DNA of 64,000 nucleotides from Dendrophyllia cribrosa (lineage: Eukaryota; Cnidaria; Anthozoa; Scleractinia; Dendrophylliidae), in the NCBI GenBank assembly GCA_024195265.1, contig JAJLRJ010000013.1, forward strand, positions 18,524,794 to 18,588,793, in the 5' to 3' direction. Under the pieces are notes generated by a model. That model saw only the letters and a list, made by a program, of their open reading frames with translations, did no database searches and was not told where the DNA came from. The position numbers and the translations under genes are program-made. Positions 51,703 to 60,600 of the stretch are shown here, in pieces (position 1 is the stretch's first letter; each line of letters starts with the position of its first letter).

Positions 51703-52296
51703 TTCCCTTTCGTAAACAAGCGATGCCATTTTAGCGACACTTAGAAAATTTTTCACCAATTTTAGAATTTTTTTTTCTATCAGAAAAAAAAAAATGCAAT
51801 TAATTACCTAGAATCGAACCCGGAACCTCTTCATGTTAGCATCTCTCCTTTACCACTAGACCACTGGGTTGATCCGGCAAACCCAAGAAAATTTTAATTA
51901 CAAAAGGTGCTTTTCTTAATATATATCAATAACGGATCACCCTAACCCTAAATCTTACCTAACCGCGAATCTAGCTTAGATCTAATAATCGCTTTACCTA
52001 AACCCAGTTTTATCTAATAATGATAGCCTACTTTCATCCCAATCCAGGCATAAACAAGAGAGAAATGGTATCGACCGTTACAAAAGGCCTGGTTACCAAT
52101 GAATGCTATATACATACATACATACATACATACATAAACTTTATTATAGTGTCTGGTCGTTCTAGCGCCTAAATGGCACTAATTGGGGACACACAATAAA
52201 TCATGTAAAATCATAATAATCAATATTAAAAAAAATGATGATGCTAATGATGGCATCGACTGTTAAAAATGGCATCGCTTGTTTACGAAAGGGAAA
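51703..52296. mobile_element. TIR element carrying a tRNA-like sequence, copy 2 (inverse)
   Basis: Ends ttccctttcgtaaacaagcg and inverse. Contains the inverse of the copy-1 interior and a (catacata)n stretch at 52108-52136. A 24-base direct repeat of the host element (gacggcgacagcagcg...) lies on both sides. Confidence 0.8.
51808..51877 (-). other. tRNA-like sequence inside the TIR element, copy 2
   Basis: Minus strand tggtctagtggtaaaggaga and ccgggttcgattctagg keep A-box and B-box spacing, better preserved than copy 1. No paired acceptor stem. Confidence 0.58.
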
Positions 52297-52686
52297 TCGG
52301 CGACGGCGACAGCAGCGATAACGGCACAAAACAATAGGTTTAATGAGCGAAAGCAATGCCCCTGCACGTGCGTTTTACATTTTGGTACATTTCTTTGCTG
52401 TCCTGCAAAACAACAACGTCAAATGATCAAATTATAGGTTTTGCGGAGAACGTGAACACGCGACGGTTAATTTTCCGCTTTCCATGTGAACTGGAAAGCC
52501 ATCCCTTCAAATTCAGCTCCTGGACAATCCAGTCGCATTAGACAAACTAAACAAATTGGAACAACTGCAAAGTAGTTTAAAATAGTGCGAATCCTTTTTT
52601 TAATTGACGTTTTCCTTGGCGTTGCCGTCGTCGCTGCGTAAGCTCCCTATTCTCTTGGAGAGAGTTGTCATGTTTTTAATGCCGCG

Positions 52687-52765
52687 TTAGCTCCTCATTA
52701 TTGTGCGATACTCCACTTGATTTTTTAACATTTGTAAGAACACTTGGTGCTTCTTGTCGTAAAAC
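52687..52765 (-). CDS. FGGY: FGGY terminal exon with stop codon
   Basis: Reads [20 protein letters not shown] then TIMRS and stop, matching human YYDKKYQVFLKL. The acceptor is tttactag (AG at 52766-52767). The 3' UTR runs almost at once into a TIR element that starts about 40 bases downstream. Confidence 0.92.
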
Positions 52766-54570
52766 CTAGTAAAGAAAGTTACCCATTAAACTTTTTAAAT
52801 CCTTTGATCAAAATACAAATTCTCCTTTCTTGTTCCTATACATTTCTTATAGCAGCAGTGGGGAGAAATTGTTAAAATATCTTGAGGATTCATCTTGGGC
52901 GATCATACCATTAAATTCTCATGATCTCTCTGATGGCTTGGGCATTGTTATTCCAAGGAGAAAATCGATGCTGATCACTATTAGGTTTTAAGGACGTTCG
53001 CGCCCAAAATGTTACCACATACAGATTTTTTTAAAACTTGCCATGCAGTAAGGTAAAGATCATTTTTTGCCAAAAAGGCAAAAAAAATGGCGGGGGCGCC
53101 GCGCTCGTTTTCGAGTTAAGGCGCATTGAAGACCATGCGTTTTTAGAAGCTTTCGTTATTTGAAGTCGATCTTAGCTGACAACTATCAGCAATAAAAGAA
53201 GCTACTTTAGTGAAATTAAGATCAGGTAAAGGTACTCAATTTAACACAAGTGTCTATTAAGTAAACATTTGCAGCTGATGTCGTTCTTTGAGGTAGAATA
53301 GGCCTTGAAAAAGAATACATATTAGTCTTGCCAGTCCACATTCGAAGAAAACTTCGGTCGCACGAAGGCAGAAAAGGTGAAATATTTGTAACTTCTCACG
53401 TACAGATGTTTTCTTTTTTGTTGTTGTTAAAATGGAGAAAATCAGGATAGAAAGTGATCTATGAAAAGAAAAATGGGGGTCTCCGAGCATCCAAGAGAGT
53501 AAAATCGCTGCGAAGCTCTCAAAGCGACCATCTATTTGCCATGTTTGTTTACCTCCGTACTTTACGATGCATGACGCATGCGTTACAGTACGTTTGGATG
53601 GCATGCGCGAAAAAAATGCGCAATAGCATAGGCGCGAACGTCCTTAAAGGCTAAAGGGGAAAATCCCCCACGTAGAGAATGGAGAACTCCCATATATAAG
53701 TGACGAGAACCTGGTAAAAAACGCCAGAGTTGTTGTAGTTCCGGACGCAGCTTACAGTTTTTTATGTAACATCTTGTACTAGAATCTCTTTTTCGGGAAG
53801 AGGGAGGGGGAAGAGGGAGGGGGAAGGGCGTGGATTTAGGTCATGTTTACCCTTGTGGCGCCGGCCTGTTAATTAAGGTATGGGTTTAGCTAGAGACTGG
53901 GTTTAGCTAGAAACTGGGTTTAGCTAGAGACTGGGTTTAGCTAGAAACTGGGTATAGCTAGAGACTGGGTTTAGCTAGAGACTGGGTTTAGCTAGAGACT
54001 GGGTATAGCTAGAGACTGGGTTTAGCTAGAGACTGGGTATAGCTAGAGACTGGGTTTAGCTAGAGACTGAGTTTAGCTAGAGATTGATCAAAGTACAAAT
54101 AATAGGATTCCAAACGTTTTTATAAATAAACGTTAACGGCCCACATTCACCCAAAAGACGTTGCGGTCATTTGTTTTTGTTTTGAAATGCTCCATTGTTC
54201 ATACGCGTGATCTGATTGGTTGCACGCATTCGAGCGTGAATTTCGTGTTACACGAAATTCAGCACAGAAAGTGATCACGGCGCGCACAGCATTTTGGGTG
54301 AAGGTGGGCCTTTAACGCAAAACCTGGATAAGCTTAATTTGGTGCTCAAGAAACCGAGCCCAGGGAGAAGTAGTAACAGATTTCTTACCCTTTTAAACTT
54401 TCTTGTGGCTTCACAAGTTTTCCTGCTGCGTTCATGCTTTTCATGGCCTCCTTTCAAAGTAAACAAAATAAGGTTAAACGTTGAAAAAACTATCAAGAAA
54501 CATTCCCAGTAGATTGTTATTTGATTGTAAAGCGCCTTGAACTATGGATATGTGCGCTATATAAATGATA

Positions 54571-54603
<33 letters not shown>

Positions 54604-57600
54604 TATTATATATAACATCGTGTATCTTCTATCCCGACTCTGTTCAACAGTTGGAGCTATCGCAGAACTTTGACACGAGACAGCTTCGACCGTTCTGCCC
54701 GAAAAAAATAAACCACAAAGAAATGTTTTGTCAATTTATGTTTCATGGCAGCTGTTGCCCGAATTGTAGGCATTTTGCTAGTACATTTTTGAGATTCCTG
54801 AAGCTGGACGGGGGGATTGCCATCCTGCCCCCCCCCGGGATGGGATGCTAGTCAATCTCAGGGTTACCCCGGCATCATGTCGCCGGTACCCGTTTATACA
54901 CCTGGGTGAAGAGAGACAATTTGTAGTAGCGTTTCTTGTCTGAGGAAACAAACGACGAAAGAGACCAGGCCTTGAACCACTGAGTTTCAGATGTGAAGTC
55001 CAACAAGCAAAACACTTCACCACCGCGTCCTCGCCAGGTTCGCCTATATTTATTGAGAGCGTATGAGAGTTGCTAGTCAAAGTGGGGACAGAGCGTTGCG
55101 TGGAGATACAAATAACGACTGCGTAGGAGACTACTTCGAAAGCAAGCGTTTCTCGAGCGGTAAAGATAAACCTTGGAACTCTAGGAACAACGAACAGAAA
55201 CACGAATCATCCGCAGGTCCGACGAATGCAATTTTAGAGTGACTGAACCATTTTAATGGCATCTTTGGAGGTTCGAGTTGGAACTTTGGCCTTTGTTAGT
55301 AGGGGAGGAGCGTTGCATGACGACAGAAATAACGGCTTCGAAGGAGACAAGAGAGTTGCTGGCCAACAATTGTTCACACTAGTTCCCGTTTGATCTCGAC
55401 CGACTTCACAGTATGAGATGAAAGAATTTCAGTTTTGATGATTGTGTATTGACTGTTTATTAAAGGCCAGCTAAATTGATAAGATGTTGATTACTGTTTT
55501 GAATCATCACTAACCTGGATAGATGGGAAATCACCTGATGCACATGCTCCCAAAATTGCCGACCCCACGAGGACTGACTCACTTTCGCGAGGTAAAATGC
55601 ACGGTAATCCTGCGAACAAAAGTATTGCGCTTTTCATCACGACATATCTACAGATAGTGTCCAAAAATAGCAATGTAAACGTTTCAATAGTCAGAAAAAC
55701 GAACGTCAAGTACTGTTACAGCGCAAAACATGAACAAATGAACGTGCTCTTTCGTCTTGTTGGCCCACGCTCTGCGCATGCCTATCACGCTTGTGGTCTC
55801 TGTTAGTACAGTTGTCTCCAATTTCTTACTGCGTCAGAACAGCTGGAAGATTATTACCGACGCCGTAGCACAAAGGTCCTATTCCAATGCCATAAGGCTC
55901 TATTTACCAACCTGTACACGAAATTATCTAACCTGTAATGTCGGCGTGAGTTTGAATAAAGAAATCATTCTTGGCCAGTCCACCACAAAGAAACAGGGTG
56001 TTAATAGCGTGTCCAGCTTTATTCATACTTTCTATGATGTGACGAGTACCATGCTAGAAAAAATAGCCACAGATTAGGTTATAATCGTTGACCTTTTAGG
56101 GGGGCAAAATTTGTAGATTGGTACCGCTTAGGGTACTAGAGCAGTTTTCAATTGAGTGTCGTAAAACCAAAACCAAAGTAATTACTCTGACCAATCACAG
56201 CAGTCGTAAACAATCCAATGAACCAATCAGAGCTCGAAGCAATTACATGTCGGCGGCGCCAAGCGCGGGAAAACGCGTGCGAGCAAGTCACGATTGGTTT
56301 TGGTTTTACTTCTGATTGGTCGAGAAAGTGGCGCGAGATGTTTTAGCCAATCACAAAGCGTAGCAATGCAAAACCAAAGCAATTGTGTAATTACTTTCGA
56401 TACTCAATTGAAAACTGCTCTAAAATCTAAAATGATCACCCTTGTAATTATCACGGTACCTTTAGGGTACTGAGCCGAACAAATATGACAGAATATGACA
56501 ATTTCCTCGCCAACTGTCCAAGGAGTGGTCTTTAGTAGTCAGATGCATAACAGACGGAACGGGGAAATAAGAGAGTGAAGTGCGAGGAGAGAGAGCGCTA
56601 AGCATGTCGAGAGAAAGTGAATTAAGTTTTGAATTCTTTCCTCCTAGTTGTAAACTTGACATAAAGACACTCCCTCCCTCCGTCCCTCCTTCCCTCCTTG
56701 CCTCCCTTCTCCCGTAAAAGAGATTTTAGTACAAGATGTTAAAGAAAAACTGTAAACTGCAAGGAGAACAATACATCGACCCTGAAGTTTTTGCCGAGGT
56801 TCTTGTCACTTTTATATGGGAGTTCTCCATTCTCTACTCGGGATATTTTCCCCTTAAGGTGACTCGCTCGAAATGCAAAATGCGCTCATCTGTGACCTGG
56901 ATGCAATTTCCCAACAGCAAACTTTTGGTTATATTTGGTTATAACTTCTTTGTTTTTTACTCTATTGCAATAATTCTTTTTGTATCTCCTAGTTGAATGA
57001 AGCATGAATTAATAAATATGAACCGATTTTCTTCGAAATAAATACAGGAGCCAAAATCTGGATTTGCGCAAACCCCTCATTTCATATTGAGGCCCTCCTA
57101 GAAAAAAAATGGTTCGTTTTATTTGGCTCAAAATTTGCGAATCGACTTCCTTTGATATAGTCTTGAATGTGGCCAAGTTACAAAAAAATCGTCGTAACAG
57201 AAACGCTGCAACAGAAATGTCGTCAACTTAGGAGCTTATTTCCACCCGTCAGGGGGGAACACCATACCCTGGGGTGTAGTTCTCAGGCATATATGCTCCA
57301 ATGGAGCCATTGTTTGTGACATTCGCCAATTGTATGTCAAGTATACGGTAAAGTCAATTCGGTCCCCCCTGACGAATTGTCAAATTTACCATTCGTAAAC
57401 AAAGAAGCCTAAAATCTGCGTGCAAGACCATAGGGCAAATCCTTAAAGCCCCAAAAGTGATTATCACCAAATTTCTCCTTGTTATATCTGATTCAATGCT
57501 TAATTAAGTAATGATTCGCATAAGAAGGATAGTGCTGAACGGCAATGCACAATGTCCATTGTTACAACTAGTGCAGTGATCTCATTGGCCTAGACTCAAA

Positions 57601-60600
57601 AACCGCTAAAAAGTTCAGGTTCAAGGTGCATTAGGTCTAAATTTTTTGAGACCCAATCGCACAACATGCAATTTTCCAAAGATATGGTATTTGGGGAACT
57701 TATCAAAGAAGCAAAATTAGTAGCTATTGTCTTCGGCTATTCTGATTGGTTAAGCACGAACATTTCCCAAAATATATTTGACGCAAATGGATTTTCTGTA
57801 TTTTTATAATGAAATATAATTATAAACCTTTAGCCCCTCCTCTATTCTTGAAATCAAAGATATTCTATGTGGGAAACAGCCAATGCCGCAGAACAATGAA
57901 GTTTACTATAGTTCTTATGTGAAGCATTACTTAATCAATCGGGCAGGTCATGAGAATTAAGGACATATCACCCAAGATGAACTCTCTTGATATTTAACAA
58001 TTTCTCTCCACTTCTTCTATAAGAAACGTATGAAGACAACGAGGGAGATTTTGTATTTTGATATTGGTGCCTGGTGCTTTGCGAGTTGTTTCCAGTCCCT
58101 AACGTATTGTGCTTGTTCAAAGACAAAGGGCATGTGAACAATGAAGTATTGTAACTACTTACTGCAATGGCCTGAAGAGTAGCTTGATACAAAACTGCAA
58201 GGCTGTCTAGGTCAGTCGTAAGAGTTAGTCCACAAATCTGAAAGAAACGCATTTCATTAAAGTGCCACTATGATCAAAAATATATATTTTCTGTTCTCTT
58301 CATATTTTGAAAATATAAGTACTCGCGATCGTTACTTACCTTGCGAAGTTTCAAGTCAAAACTCGTACAGGAAGTGCCATTATTTTAACTTCACATTTCG
58401 AATTCGGCTAGCCGCCATTACTCAATTCAAAAATGACCGGGACCGAATCCTGAGAGTTGGATCGAGTTGGCCTAAAGATTTGGTGACGTCAATGACTCAA
58501 CACATGCCTTTTGGCTTTGTTGTCTGTGTCCCGGTGGGAACCGCGTTGAGTCATTGACGTCACAAATTAAGTCACGTGTACCAGATCGCAAACCAGTAGA
58601 ACGTGGGCTCGGATTTATGAACGGAGTAATGGCGGACGGATTTTACGTGATTTTCGTGGGTTTCGGCCAGCTATTTCTGGGCTGTGTAAGAATATATCAA
58701 CCTAATTTATAGCAATTCACATTTGTCTAAACCTATTAGATACATTTGCGTTAAAAAAGCGGAAAAGAACTACAACAATTTTCGTCGTAGTGGCACTTTA
58801 ACTGATGAACGTGAGACTAACTAGTTAGCGTGTCACGCATTCTATAATAAGAATGTCACACATTCTATTCTGGGACACGCATTCTATTCTTTATAGCTCA
58901 GTGGTAGAGCGTTTAAACCGGAATGGGTTCGAATTCTCGTTGAAACTGCATTCCATTTGCTACTGCTTAAAGGAGACGAATCACAAGAATTTTGAGCTTT
59001 TTTGGTCAAAGCCATGCTACAACACCTTAACTAATTTATAAAGAAAGTACTAAAACACCAAGGGAGCGAAATCAACCAATTCTTGAAAGAGTGACAAATT
59101 ATGGTCTGTTCTAGGTTTTGGGGACGAAAATGTGGGAACCTAAAAAAAATGAACTACCTTTTTTCAAGTTGCAATTTATTTCGACCCAGTCCGTCTATGA
59201 CTAGAGACACTCATCAACTTTTTTGGTCCATTTCGTGGTAATTTATCACACCACTAGACCGTTCGCCTGCGTAGCTGGCGGTCAGGGCTCGAAATTGCGC
59301 CTGTATCGGGCGCATTTGCCACTAAAATTTGTCTATTAGTCGCCATTTTGCGACTGTTTTACGGCCTAGCTAATAAAGGAAAGATATTCAACAGTCTTGT
59401 GTCTTACTTGTAACTGGTAGTTGTAATTTTTATCCGAAAAATCCTGCAAAATTCACGTTGAATGTTGCGTGACTTAATCGTCGATTTTATGCTCCATTAA
59501 CGCGGTTTCCAAGCAGTGTATCACATGCACACTTATTTAGACTTTCTCACAAATTTCTCGTTTCTCATTTCCGGTTCCAGTAGTAGTTGTTACAATTTTT
59601 TTTTTTGCGACTAAAATTTTCGAACTTGCGACTAAATTTTAGGAATTACTCGTACGTTGCGGTTGAGAGTTTTCTTTAATTTCGAGCCCTGTGGCGGCAT
59701 CGCGCGTGCCAATAAAACCGCCAGATACGCTGGCTACTGGAACGTTATTTTTCGGTTTTTGTTCATACAAAAACATTTTTTTGTTTTTAAAAGAACACCA
59801 AAACCCCGTGATACTTCTCCTTTAAGTTGCAGCAAAACTGTAAAGATCTTTCTCCTTAATGAAAACAAAAATGGAGTACAGTCGCTTAGGATTGGGTTAT
59901 TAACATTTGACGTGCATGGTGCATGTGACCTGCACGTGACCTGCACATGATCATTATCGTGACTACTCCTGTCATAGGGAGTAAGTCTCACTTATTGGAA
60001 AATTTTGACCAGTTTTAGGTATTTAAATTTTCAATGGAAGGGTGCACCGCATGGGTATTTGTGTCCCATTTGTGTCCTTCCTGTTTAGGTTGCCTAGTCA
60101 TGCGTATATTTATTTATTCTCTTTCTTTTTGGTTTGTTTGTTTGTTTGTATGTTTGTTCGTTTTGTTTGTATAAAGGCCGATTTACACAGCACAGCTTTG
60201 TCGCATGCGATTTTTTGCAGTGCGCGCTGCTTGCGTCAGGCAAAAATTGTATACAACTCGCATCATATAACATTGTATATGTATGTGGCTACGATTTTCA
60301 TAGGGTTTTAAAACATGTTTCAAAATCCTACAGCTTTTTTCGTGTTGCATGCAACAGCTTTATGAGCAGGGGGTTGGAAGCCTATCCCATGATGCATCGC
60401 AACGAGTTACCCGCGACATTTGAAGAGAATAAACAAACTTTTTGTAAAATCTCATGTTTCGGTGATTTTGCCGATAGTCTCATTTTATGGTTTTAATTAT
60501 CGGAGACTTGGGAATCAAGGAAATAGTTCGTTGGTAACAGGAAAGAACCACAATGTAAGAATTTCATTTATATTTCTAAGTTTAATCCTCGTTTCTCGTC

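Larger units (their letters stand above)
51643..52648. mobile_element. TIR element ending agggagcttacgcarcgacg, next to the FGGY stop
   Basis: Ends agggagcttacgcaaccacg and cgtcgctgcgtaagctccct. About 1 kb, including the nested tRNA-like TIR element (51703-52296). The inner part (52310-52470) is shared with 8235-8480. Confidence 0.8.

Noticed and set aside
53257..53604. 115-codon minus-strand open frame
   Set aside because: It lies wholly inside a TTAA-flanked MITE and shows no protein motif.
53648..56856. A single 3.2-kb TTAA transposon
   Set aside because: Three intact FGGY exons lie inside in correct order and phase. Two separate inverse repeat copies are the simpler reading.
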